From positions 1 through 54,054 of the forward strand of contig JAEEMG010000045.1 of NCBI GenBank assembly GCA_016283095.1: DNA of 54,054 nucleotides, given 5' to 3'. Shown piece after piece: positions 1 through 7,027 of this stretch. The position numbers were made by a program, and so were the translations under genes. The notes under the pieces were generated by a model. That model saw only the letters and a list, made by a program, of their open reading frames with translations, had not been told where the DNA came from and did not search any database. This DNA comes from Paludibacteraceae bacterium. Lineage in GTDB: Bacteria > Bacteroidota > Bacteroidia > Bacteroidales > Paludibacteraceae. Within the stretch, counting starts at the first letter, position 1. Each line of letters starts with the position of its first letter.

Positions 1-96
<96 letters not shown>

Positions 97-99
97 TTC

Positions 100-134
100 A
101 GGAGTCAATCTCATTGAGGTTGACTCCTTTTTTT
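100..134 (+). terminator. Intrinsic terminator of the rRNA operon
   Basis: AGGAGTCAA (100-108) pairs with TTGACTCCT (120-128) around an 11-base loop, followed by a run of seven T. It lies a few bases after the 5S gene and should end the rrn transcript. Confidence 0.9.
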
Positions 135-154
135 GTGCGCGTCCGCGCGCAAAA

Positions 155-222
155 GCCGGCAGTTGCCCTCCGGGCGACAACCGGTTGCGGCCGTCCAGGG
201 ACGGTGTGTCACCTTCGGCGAC
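155..222 (+). repeat. Structured repeat, copy 1 (three-hairpin element)
   Basis: First of three related copies (155-222, 396-470, 2649-2729). It folds as CCGG-CA-GTTGCCC-TCC-GGGCGAC-AA-CCGG, then CCGTCC-AG-GGACGG, then GTCACC-TTC-GGCGAC. The stems differ between copies by paired substitutions, which suggests that the structure is maintained. No coding function is visible. The stretch 135-558 contains no gene that I can support, only this repeat, copy 2, the hairpins at 227-338 and the promoter of the next gene. Confidence 0.7.
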
Positions 223-226
223 AAGA

Positions 227-338
227 GCGTCTGGAAGACGCCACGAGCGGAGCGTAAGTAACCCGGTACGAAGTCCCGGGTTCAGGGATAAAGTCCCGGG
301 GTATGAGAACCGCAACTCCCACACTTTGCCTGGAAGGC
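227..338. repeat. GGA-triloop hairpins and CCCGG palindrome, copy 1
   Basis: The hairpin GCGTCT-GGA-AGACGC (227-241) is followed by a palindrome with arms ACCCGG (261-266) and CCGGGT (276-281), a second AAGTCCCGGGG motif, and the hairpin GCCT-GGA-AGGC (328-338). The same set of motifs recurs at 44401-44529 in a different order. The function is unknown. Confidence 0.6.
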
Positions 339-395
339 AATACAAATCGTTCCTCTTCCACCATCCACCATCAATCATCAATCTCTCTTTCCCCA

Positions 396-470
396 ACAGT
401 TGCCCGCTCCGCAGGCGACAATCGGTGAGGGTCGTCCGTGGACGATGTGTCACCTTCGGCGACGGAAAAA
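396..470 (+). repeat. Structured repeat, copy 2, upstream of the BspA-like gene
   Basis: It has the same three-hairpin layout as 155-222: GTTGCC...GGCGAC, TCGTCC-GT-GGACGA and GTCACC-TTC-GGCGAC. Together with copy 3 at 2649-2729 it flanks the BspA-like gene in direct orientation. Confidence 0.7.
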
Positions 471-523
471 TCCTCCACCATCAATCATTCATCATCACCC
501 CTCCATCATTACATTTTATTTCC

Positions 524-531
524 TACATTTG
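524..531 (+). promoter_or_regulatory. Bacteroidota -7 element
   Basis: TACATTTG matches the phylum's TAnnTTTG element and lies 28 bases before the chosen start of the BspA-like gene. A clear -33 TTTG is not seen at the usual spacing, so only the -7 element is called. Confidence 0.5.
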
Positions 532-558
532 TATCAGTTTAATGATAATTTTGTCGCT

Positions 559-2637
559 ATGTTGAAGAAACTACTTGTGTCGCTGTTGTCGGCATTGTTA
601 TGCATATCTGTTGTCGCAGAGACTGAATCCCAATCAAATGAGAATCAGAATGAGACTGATGTGAAAATTGATGAGAAAGGAGACGTGTTTGTTTCTCCAC
701 TGTGGTATAATATCTCTTTCGACAGTACGGCGGAGGTGAAATCAGATGATTCTTATATAGAACTAAAATCTGTTGTTATCCCTTCTGAAATACGGGTTGA
801 TGGTCATGTTTATAGTGTCACAAGTATAGGAGATAAAGCGTTTGATAAATGTCATAGCTTGACAAGCATAAAGATACCATCGAGTGTGACAAGCATAGGG
901 AACGGAGCGTTTGAGGATTGTGATGGCTTGACAAGCATATATATTCCATCAAGCGTCACAAGCATAGGAGATAGAGCTTTTGATGGATGTTGGGTATTGA
1001 GAAACATAGAGATTCCATCGAGTGTGACAAGCATAGGAGAAAGAGCTTTTAATGGATGTATAAGCTTGACAAACATAAATGTAGCGACGGATAATTCAAT
1101 TTATACATCTGAAAATGGTGTGTTGTATGATAAAAATAAGACAAAACTTATTTGTGTTCCGAGAGGTAAAATTGCTAGATTGGTTGTTCCAACGAGTGTG
1201 ACAAGTATAGGAGCGTATGCGTTTTCTGGATGTAGCGAATTGACGGGCATAGAGATTCCATCTGGAGTCACCAGCATAGGAGAAGGAGCGTTTTCTCACT
1301 GCAGAGGCTTGACAAGTATTGAAATTCCATCGAGTGTTACAAGCATAGGAGAGGGCGCGTTTGATGGATGTAGCGGATTGAAAAGCATTGAGATTCCATC
1401 AAGTGTGACTAGTATAGGAAATAGAGCTTTTGATGGATGCAGCGGATTGACAAACATAATAATTTCATCTGGTCTCACAAGTATAGGAGATTGGACGTTT
1501 TCTGTTTGTAGCGGATTGAAAAGTATTGAAATTCCGTCAAGTGTCACAAGCATAGGAGCGTATGCGTTTTCTGGATGTAGCGGATTGAAAAGCATTGAGA
1601 TTCCATCAAGTGTGACAAACATAGGATATAAGACGTTTTCTAATTTCAAAGGATTAATAAATGTGGCGTTGGAGAATCCCATCTATTCTTCCGTTGATGG
1701 CATTTTGTATGATAAAAATAAGACAGAACTTATTTGTGTTCCGAGTGGTAAAATTGGTGGATTTGTAGTCCCATCCAGCGTAACAAGCATCGGAGATTCT
1801 GCGTTTAAGGATTGCAGTGGATTGACAAGTATAAAAATACCATCCAGCGTAACAAGTATAGGAGATCATGCGTTTGAGGATTGTAGTGGCTTGACAAGTA
1901 TAGAAATCCCATCAAGTGTGACAAGTATAGGGAATAAAGCGTTTTCTGAATGTAGCGGCTTGACAAGTATAGAAATCCCATCAAGTGTGACAAGTATAGG
2001 GAATAAAGCGTTTTCTGAATGTAGCGGATTGACAAGTATAGAAATCCCATCAAGTGTGACAAGCATAGGATATGGAGCGTTTTCGGAGTGTAGCGGTTTG
2101 ACAAGTATAAATGTGACGACGGACAATGCTGTTTATTCATCTGAAAATGGTGTGTTATATGATAAAAAAAAGACGAAACTTATTTGCGTTCCTGGTGCAA
2201 AAAAAGGAAAATTTGAAATTCCATCAAGTGTGACAAGTATAGAAAGTTGGGCGTTTTCTGAATGTAGCGGATTGTCAAGAGTAAAGATACCATCGAATGT
2301 GACAAGTATAGGAGTGTGTGCGTTTACGGGTTGCAGTGGCTTGACAAACATAAAGATACCGTCGAGTGTGACAAGTATAGGAAGGGGTGCGTTTAAGGGT
2401 TGTAGTGGTTTGACAAGTATAAAGATTCCATCGAGTGTGACAAGTATTGGATATGTTGCGTTTGGGAGATGTAGTGGATTGACGGAAATATATATTCCGT
2501 CCAGTGTCACACACATAGAAGATTGGGCATTTGAGGATTGTAAAAATCTAGATGTCATCATCGATAATTCTGAAGAGAATGTGACGGTAGGGTGGAGTGC
2601 TTTTCTGGGTTGCAAGTCTGTGAAGTATTTGAAATGA
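559..2637 (+). CDS. Secreted BspA-like leucine-rich repeat protein
   Basis: A 692-residue protein starting with a signal peptide (MLKKLLVSLLSALLCISVVA). The ATG at 559 was chosen over an upstream in-frame ATG at 400 because the signal peptide begins here and a promoter element lies between the two. From about residue 80 to the end it consists of some 20 BspA-type (LRR_5) repeats of 23 residues with the pattern IPSSVTSIGxxAFxxCSGLTSI. Three non-repeat inserts with GVLYDKxKTxLICVP break the array near residues 175-205, 368-400 and 517-550. Such proteins are surface or secreted adhesion-type proteins in Bacteroidales and some eukaryotic parasites. No sorting tail or lipobox is visible, so the route to the surface is unclear. 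Some repeats near nucleotides 1900-2090 are almost identical, a sign of recent duplication. The ligand cannot be told from sequence. Confidence 0.9.
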   Translation: MLKKLLVSLLSALLCISVVAETESQSNENQNETDVKIDEKGDVFVSPLWYNISFDSTAEVKSDDSYIELKSVVIPSEIRVDGHVYSVTSIGDKAFDKCHSLTSIKIPSSVTSIGNGAFEDCDGLTSIYIPSSVTSIGDRAFDGCWVLRNIEIPSSVTSIGERAFNGCISLTNINVATDNSIYTSENGVLYDKNKTKLICVPRGKIARLVVPTSVTSIGAYAFSGCSELTGIEIPSGVTSIGEGAFSHCRGLTSIEIPSSVTSIGEGAFDGCSGLKSIEIPSSVTSIGNRAFDGCSGLTNIIISSGLTSIGDWTFSVCSGLKSIEIPSSVTSIGAYAFSGCSGLKSIEIPSSVTNIGYKTFSNFKGLINVALENPIYSSVDGILYDKNKTELICVPSGKIGGFVVPSSVTSIGDSAFKDCSGLTSIKIPSSVTSIGDHAFEDCSGLTSIEIPSSVTSIGNKAFSECSGLTSIEIPSSVTSIGNKAFSECSGLTSIEIPSSVTSIGYGAFSECSGLTSINVTTDNAVYSSENGVLYDKKKTKLICVPGAKKGKFEIPSSVTSIESWAFSECSGLSRVKIPSNVTSIGVCAFTGCSGLTNIKIPSSVTSIGRGAFKGCSGLTSIKIPSSVTSIGYVAFGRCSGLTEIYIPSSVTHIEDWAFEDCKNLDVIIDNSEENVTVGWSAFLGCKSVKYLK

Positions 2638-2648
2638 TTTGCTCTTCC

Positions 2649-2729
2649 ACCGACAGTTTTCCGCTCCGCAGAAAACAATCGGTGACGGTCGTCCGTGGAC
2701 GATGTGTTACCTTCGGCGACGGAAAAATC
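2649..2729 (+). repeat. Structured repeat, copy 3, downstream of the BspA-like gene
   Basis: Layout CCGA-CA-GTTTTC-loop-GAAAAC-AA-TCGG, then TCGTCC-GT-GGACGA. Relative to copies 1 and 2 the first stem has changed from GTTGCC/GGCGAC to GTTTTC/GAAAAC on both arms, and the outer stem from CCGG/CCGG (copy 1) to CCGA/TCGG. These are compensated changes. Confidence 0.7.
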
Positions 2730-2772
2730 ATCAATCCTCCATCATCAATCTTCCATCCTCACAATCATCAAC

Positions 2773-2807
2773 AAAAAAACCTGATGTCTTAGACATCAGG
2801 TTTTTTA
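2773..2807. terminator. Bidirectional intrinsic terminator
   Basis: CCTGATGTC (2780-2788) pairs with GACATCAGG (2792-2800) around TTA, with an A run before and a T run after. It can end both the BspA-like transcript from the left and the thrS-infC-rpmI-rplT transcript from the right. Confidence 0.85.
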
Positions 2808-2825
2808 TTCGAATAAAGCTTCAAT

Positions 2826-3170
2826 TTACTTTACCTTAGCTACAACAGCCTTGAAAGCCTCTGGCTGGTTCATAGCCAAATCTGCTAGCACCTTACGGTT
2901 CATCTCGATACCTGCCTTGTGGATAGCACCCATAAGCTTTGAGTATGAAAGACCCTCTAGTCTTGCAGCAGCGTTAATTCTCTGGATCCATAGGCCACGG
3001 AAGTTACGCTTCTTGTTCTTACGGTCACGGTAAGCGTATGTCAAACCCTTCTCCCAAGTGTTCTTTGCTACCGTCCAAACGTTCTTTCTAGCTCCGTAGT
3101 AACCTCTTGTAAGCTTTAGAATTCTCTTTCTCTTTGCTCTTGAAGCAACGTGATTGACTGATCTTGGCAT
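2826..3170 (-). CDS. rplT: 50S ribosomal protein L20
   Basis: A 114-residue basic protein that binds 23S rRNA and is needed early in 50S assembly. The start at 3170 ([18 protein letters not shown]) was chosen over an ATG seven codons upstream because L20 proteins begin MPRS/MPRV. The body ([37 protein letters not shown]) is typical of the family and the length is usual. It is the last gene of thrS-infC-rpmI-rplT, a conserved order. In other bacteria L20 represses its own cluster through a leader RNA; a small hairpin lies just upstream here. Confidence 0.97.
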   Translation of the reverse strand: MPRSVNHVASRAKRKRILKLTRGYYGARKNVWTVAKNTWEKGLTYAYRDRKNKKRNFRGLWIQRINAAARLEGLSYSKLMGAIHKAGIEMNRKVLADLAMNQPEAFKAVVAKVK

Positions 3171-3190
3171 TTTTTTAAGTTTTGTGAGCA

Positions 3191-3222
3191 ATAGCGTCTC
3201 TTTATGAGATCTTTTTGGCTAT
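3191..3222 (-). promoter_or_regulatory. Hairpin in the rpmI-rplT spacer, possible L20 control site
   Basis: In the 121-base gap between rpmI and rplT the minus-strand RNA can form ATAGC...GCTAT around an inner GATCTC/GAGAC-type stem, about 20 bases before the rplT start. L20 is known to bind leader RNAs that mimic its rRNA site in other phyla. That it does so here is only an inference from position. Confidence 0.3.
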
Positions 3223-3291
3223 CAACTCTGTTTAATAAATTAAAAATTTTTGTTTAAGACAAATCTTCTTAGTTCACCTGATAACTCAGAC

Positions 3292-3489
3292 TTATCTAAG
3301 ATTTAGCAAATCTCTTACTTCCTTAAGATCACATGATGCTACGATTGCATCGTGAGTCAAATTAAGCTTCTGCTTCTTTGTCTTCTTTGTCAAAATGTGA
3401 CGCTTGTAAGCGTGCTTTCTTTTGATCTTTCCTGTTCCGGTAAGAAGAAATCTTTTTTTGGCACCGGAATTAGTCTTAACTTTTGGCAT
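3292..3489 (-). CDS. rpmI: 50S ribosomal protein L35
   Basis: A 65-residue, very basic protein ([34 protein letters not shown]) of the bacterial L35 family and of normal length. It lies between infC (37 bases upstream) and rplT in the usual translation-factor operon on the minus strand. It is a component of the large ribosomal subunit. Confidence 0.96.
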   Translation of the reverse strand: MPKVKTNSGAKKRFLLTGTGKIKRKHAYKRHILTKKTKKQKLNLTHDAIVASCDLKEVRDLLNLR

Positions 3490-3526
3490 TTTTTTAATTT
3501 TTAATTAACCTTTATACCTAGTATTT

Positions 3527-4141
3527 TTACTTGGTCTTTTTCTTTGGAGAAAGCGTGATGATCATTCTCTTTCCTTCAAGCAATGGCATCTGATCCACCT
3601 TTCCATACTCCTCCAAGTCGTTGGCAAAGCGAAGTAGTAACACTTCTCCCTGCTCCTTGAATAGGATGGAACGTCCCTTGAAGAATACGAATGCCTTGAT
3701 TTTGGCTCCCTCTTTCAAGAACTCAATCGCATGGCGAAGTTTGAATTCGTAGTCGTGATCATCAGTCTGAGGACCGAATCTGATCTCTTTGACTACTACC
3801 TTCACCTGCTTTGACTTCAATTCCTTCTCACGCTTCTTCTGCTGATAAAGGAACTTCTGATAATCAATAACTTTACAAACAGGCGGCTCTGCATTTGGCG
3901 AAATCTCAACTAGGTCTAGCTCCAATTCGTCAGCAATCTGAAGTGCTTTTTCCAATGAAACCACTCCTTGCTCTACGTTGTCGCCTACCAAACGAACCTC
4001 TCTTGCACGAATCTCGTCGTTTATTTTATGTGCCTGCTCTTTCTGAGTACCCTTTGTCTCTTTCTGACTTGCTGCGGGTTTGTTGCCTGGCGCTGCTGCT
4101 TCAGCAGTCTTTGGCTTCTTGAAAAATGGTTGAGTTGCGAT
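3527..4141 (-). CDS. infC: Translation initiation factor IF-3, probable ATC start
   Basis: IF-3 keeps the ribosomal subunits apart and checks the start codon. The C-terminal domain ([26 protein letters not shown]) and the N-domain ([18 protein letters not shown]) are both present, but no ATG, GTG or TTG precedes the N-domain in frame. The frame opens after a perfect AAGGAGG (4150-4156). An ATC at 4139-4141 lies 8 bases after it and gives 204 residues, a normal length with a lysine- and alanine-rich N-terminal extension. An ATT at 4145-4147 is only 2 bases from the GGAGG. Rare ATT/ATC starts are known for infC elsewhere and let IF-3 repress its own synthesis. A start at the internal ATG (3991) would remove the N-domain. 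Function is certain; the exact start is inferred. Confidence 0.93.
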   Translation of the reverse strand: MATQPFFKKPKTAEAAAPGNKPAASQKETKGTQKEQAHKINDEIRAREVRLVGDNVEQGVVSLEKALQIADELELDLVEISPNAEPPVCKVIDYQKFLYQQKKREKELKSKQVKVVVKEIRFGPQTDDHDYEFKLRHAIEFLKEGAKIKAFVFFKGRSILFKEQGEVLLLRFANDLEEYGKVDQMPLLEGKRMIITLSPKKKTK

Positions 4142-4149
4142 AGCAATAT

Positions 4150-4156
4150 CCTCCTT
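4150..4156 (-). promoter_or_regulatory. Perfect Shine-Dalgarno of infC
   Basis: The minus strand reads AAGGAGG eight bases before the ATC proposed as the infC start. Most genes in this window have no such sequence, as expected for Bacteroidota, so its presence before a non-ATG start is notable. Confidence 0.75.
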
Positions 4157-4192
4157 AAATAGTTATTAATTATCTTGTTAAGCTCTTGAATT

Positions 4193-6133
4193 TTAGAATT
4201 CGCTCAACATTTGAGCCACTTCTGCATTCAAATTCTCGGCAAATGTAGTAAATTTAATTGAACCTTTATCACCTTCGCCCTGTTTTCTTACAGAAACTTC
4301 ATCATTTTCTGCCTCTTTCTCTCCTACAATCAACATGTAAGGGATATGTTTGATCTCGTTGTCACGGATTTTTCTTCCGATCTTCTCGTTTCTGTCGTCG
4401 ACGATGGCTCTGACATCTTTAGAGTCCAAGTATGCCTGTACCTTTCTTGCGTAGTCGTTGTACTTCTCGCTGATTGGTAGGATCGCTACCTGGTCTGGTG
4501 TCAACCACAATGGGAACTTACCTGCTGTGTGCTCGATCAATACGGCTACGAATCTCTCCATAGATCCGAATGGAGCACGGTGGATCATCACTGGACGGTG
4601 CTTCTGGTTGTCCTCACCTACATATTCTAGTCCGAATCTTTCAGGCAAGTTGTAGTCTACCTGGATTGTTCCTAGCTGCCAACGGCGTCCTAGAGCGTCT
4701 TTTACCATGAAGTCAAGCTTTGGTCCGTAGAACGCTGCCTCGCCATACTCTACGCGTGCTGGCATTCCCTTCTCCTTGCAAGCGTCGATGATTGCCTGCT
4801 CTGCTTTGTTCCAGTTCTCCTCTGTTCCTACATATTTAGTAGTGTTGTTTGGATCTCTCAATGAAATCTGAGCCTCGAAATTGTCGAAATTCAAAGCTTT
4901 GAAGATGATTCCGATGATATCCATCACACGCATGAACTCCTCTTTCACCTGGTCTGGACGTACGAACAAATGAGCGTCATCCTGTGTGAACGAACGTACA
5001 CGTGTCAATCCGTGAAGCTCACCGCTCTGCTCATATCTATATACAGTACCGAACTCTGCAAGACGCAAAGGAAGGTCACGGTATGAACGTGGCTGGTACT
5101 TGAAGATCATACAGTGGTGAGGACAGTTCATTGGCTTAAGCATGTAAACCTCTCCCTCTTCTGGAGTCTCGATAGGACGGAAACTGTCTTCTCCGTAGTG
5201 ATCCCAGTGTCCTGAAGTCACGTATAGGTTCTTGTTTCCGATATGTGGAGTGATAACCTGCTGGTATCCGAATCTCTTCTGGATCTTCTTCAACATATCC
5301 TCAAGACGCAAGCGAAGGGCTGTACCCTTTGGCAACCACATTGGAAGTCCTTTGCCCACCATGTCTGTGAACATGAACAATTCCATCTCCTTGCCGATCT
5401 TTCTGTGGTCACGCTTCTTGGCCTCCTCCAAAAGTTCAAGATACTCGTCAAGCATCTTCTTCTTAGGGAATGTGATGGCGTATAGACGAGTAAGCTGCTT
5501 TCTCTTCTCGTCGCCTCTCCAATATGCTCCTGCAAGAGAAGTGATCTTGACTGCCTTGATTGGAGACACATCCTTCAAGTGTGGTCCACGGCAAAGGTCT
5601 GTGAAGCTTCCCTGCTCGTATAGCGTGATCTTGCCGTCTTCAAGCTCGCTGATCAACTCTGTCTTATATACTTCGCCTCTCTGCTCGAACATCTTCAAAG
5701 CGTCTGCCTTAGAGATGTCGACGCGAGTAAGCGTCTGCTTTGTAGCTACGATTTCCATCATCTTCTTCTCGATGGCTGCGAAATCTGACTCTTTCAATGT
5801 GATATCACCGAAATCGATATCGTAGTAGAATCCGTTTTCGATAGCTGGACCGATACCGAATTTTGCGTTTGGATAAAGCATCTGGATAGCCTGTGCCATC
5901 AAGTGGGCTGATGTATGCCAGAATGTGTGCTTACCCTCTTCGTCTTCAAATTTGAACAACTTGATCGCTGCGTCCTCGTTGATTGCACGATTCAAGTCTC
6001 TTGTCTCTCCGTTTACGCTGATCGCCAACACGTCCTGTGCTAGGCGGGAAGAGATGCTTTCTGCGATCTGATAACCTGTGACGCCGTTCTCATACTCACG
6101 AACGGAACCGTCTGGGAATGTAATTTTTACCAT
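4193..6133 (-). CDS. thrS: Threonyl-tRNA synthetase
   Basis: A 646-residue class II synthetase that charges tRNA-Thr. It has an N-terminal TGS domain ([17 protein letters not shown]), an editing domain with [10 protein letters not shown], and the catalytic core with [20 protein letters not shown] (zinc-binding Cys and motif 2 region), [20 protein letters not shown] and, at the end, the anticodon-binding domain with [16 protein letters not shown]. The length is normal. It heads the thrS-infC-rpmI-rplT run, with a promoter about 40-70 bases upstream. Confidence 0.97.
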   Translation of the reverse strand: MVKITFPDGSVREYENGVTGYQIAESISSRLAQDVLAISVNGETRDLNRAINEDAAIKLFKFEDEEGKHTFWHTSAHLMAQAIQMLYPNAKFGIGPAIENGFYYDIDFGDITLKESDFAAIEKKMMEIVATKQTLTRVDISKADALKMFEQRGEVYKTELISELEDGKITLYEQGSFTDLCRGPHLKDVSPIKAVKITSLAGAYWRGDEKRKQLTRLYAITFPKKKMLDEYLELLEEAKKRDHRKIGKEMELFMFTDMVGKGLPMWLPKGTALRLRLEDMLKKIQKRFGYQQVITPHIGNKNLYVTSGHWDHYGEDSFRPIETPEEGEVYMLKPMNCPHHCMIFKYQPRSYRDLPLRLAEFGTVYRYEQSGELHGLTRVRSFTQDDAHLFVRPDQVKEEFMRVMDIIGIIFKALNFDNFEAQISLRDPNNTTKYVGTEENWNKAEQAIIDACKEKGMPARVEYGEAAFYGPKLDFMVKDALGRRWQLGTIQVDYNLPERFGLEYVGEDNQKHRPVMIHRAPFGSMERFVAVLIEHTAGKFPLWLTPDQVAILPISEKYNDYARKVQAYLDSKDVRAIVDDRNEKIGRKIRDNEIKHIPYMLIVGEKEAENDEVSVRKQGEGDKGSIKFTTFAENLNAEVAQMLSEF

Positions 6134-6174
6134 TTTTTTCTCTACTTACAAATGTAGTCTAATTTAAAACGTCG

Positions 6175-6205
6175 CAAAGATAACCTTTGTATGCCTAACT
6201 TACAA
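6175..6205 (-). promoter_or_regulatory. Promoter of the thrS operon
   Basis: On the minus strand TTG (6203-6205), a 20-base spacer and TATCTTTG (6175-6182) match the Bacteroidota -33 and -7 elements. Transcription would start some 35 bases before thrS. Apart from this promoter and that of the next gene, the AT-rich gap 6134-6571 shows no gene. Confidence 0.7.
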
Positions 6206-6522
6206 TTAGTTTTTGGGAAAAAATAGATAATGATGTCATTTCAATCTTTTTATCCATATTATATAATTGAAATATTTACTATGCTGAAATGTTATTTTTG
6301 TCATAAAATCATTATGAAATTTAACAGAATTGTCATATCTTGCGGAAAATTTTAGTGGCTGAGGTATGTGTGATACGAAAAGATGAGCTCTCTATACGTT
6401 GCTGAAAACTGAATTTTAATTCTTTTATTGGCTGAAAATGGCTCAAATGAATGTATTTATACGTGAATGGCTTTATATTTTTACATTTTTTCACAAATGG
6501 GATAAAAAATATATTATAGCCT

Positions 6523-6553
6523 TTTGGCTTATTTTTGTAATGTCATAATTTTG
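6523..6553 (+). promoter_or_regulatory. Promoter of the DUF3276 gene
   Basis: TTTG (6523-6526), a 19-base spacer and TAATTTTG (6546-6553) match the Bacteroidota consensus exactly. The gene starts 18 bases downstream. Confidence 0.8.
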
Positions 6554-6571
6554 TAATAGATATTTTACTAT

Positions 6572-6880
6572 ATGGAAGAGAATAAGGATTTCAAGGACAA
6601 AAACGATTTAGAAATTGTTTTTTCCAAAGCGGTGAAGGCGGGAAAGAGAATCTACTATTTTGACGTAAAGAAGAATCGTAGAGGAGAGTTGTTCCTTGCT
6701 ATTACAGAGAGTAAGAAAAAGGTAGGTGATGATGAATCTCAGGTTTCGTTTGAGAAACACAAAATTTTCCTATATAAGGAGGATTTTGAGAAGTTCGCGA
6801 ACGGTCTGTCTGAGGTGACTTCGTTTATTGACAGAGTAAATAAAGAAAATGGTATAGAGAGGCGTCAGTCGGAAGAATGA
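6572..6880 (+). CDS. DUF3276 (PUR-like) nucleic-acid-binding protein
   Basis: A 102-residue protein with the Bacteroidota-specific DUF3276 pattern: VFSKAVKAGKRIYYFDVKKN, RGELFLAITESKKK, FEKHKIFLYKEDFEKF. The family has a PUR-type fold that binds single-stranded DNA or RNA. Its cellular role is not established. It is transcribed alone, with its own promoter and a terminator directly after it. Confidence 0.85.
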   Translation: MEENKDFKDKNDLEIVFSKAVKAGKRIYYFDVKKNRRGELFLAITESKKKVGDDESQVSFEKHKIFLYKEDFEKFANGLSEVTSFIDRVNKENGIERRQSEE

Positions 6881-6887
6881 AATAAAT

Positions 6888-6935
6888 AGAGCACTTAGAT
6901 TAACATTGTTTAATTTGAGTGCTCTTTCTTTTTGG
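6888..6935 (+). terminator. Intrinsic terminator after the DUF3276 gene
   Basis: AGAGCACT (6888-6895) pairs with AGTGCTCT (6918-6925) across a 22-base AT-rich loop, followed by a T-rich tract. Confidence 0.75.
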
Positions 6936-6971
6936 CTATTGTGTATTGATTGCCTAATTTTGCAACGTGAA

Positions 6972-6990
6972 CGGGCAAAGTTGCCCCTAC
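6972..6990. repeat. Short variant of the GGGGC palindrome
   Basis: GGGCAA-AG-TTGCCC-CTAC is the same stem and CTAC flank as the palindromes at 25241, 44782, 46223 and 52903, but with the middle of the loop deleted. It lies about 40 bases before the helicase start. Confidence 0.5.
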
Positions 6991-7027
6991 ATTACGGAAA
7001 ATATAATTATTTACGATTGTTACGACT

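Noticed and set aside
227-241. GGA-loop hairpins considered as CsrA/RsmA binding sites
   Set aside because: The loop lacks the A-N-GGA pattern, and CsrA is not expected in Bacteroidota.
852-2678. Several open frames on the minus strand within the BspA-like gene
   Set aside because: They mirror the 69-base repeat of the plus-strand gene, carry no signal of their own and share its periodicity; they are shadows.
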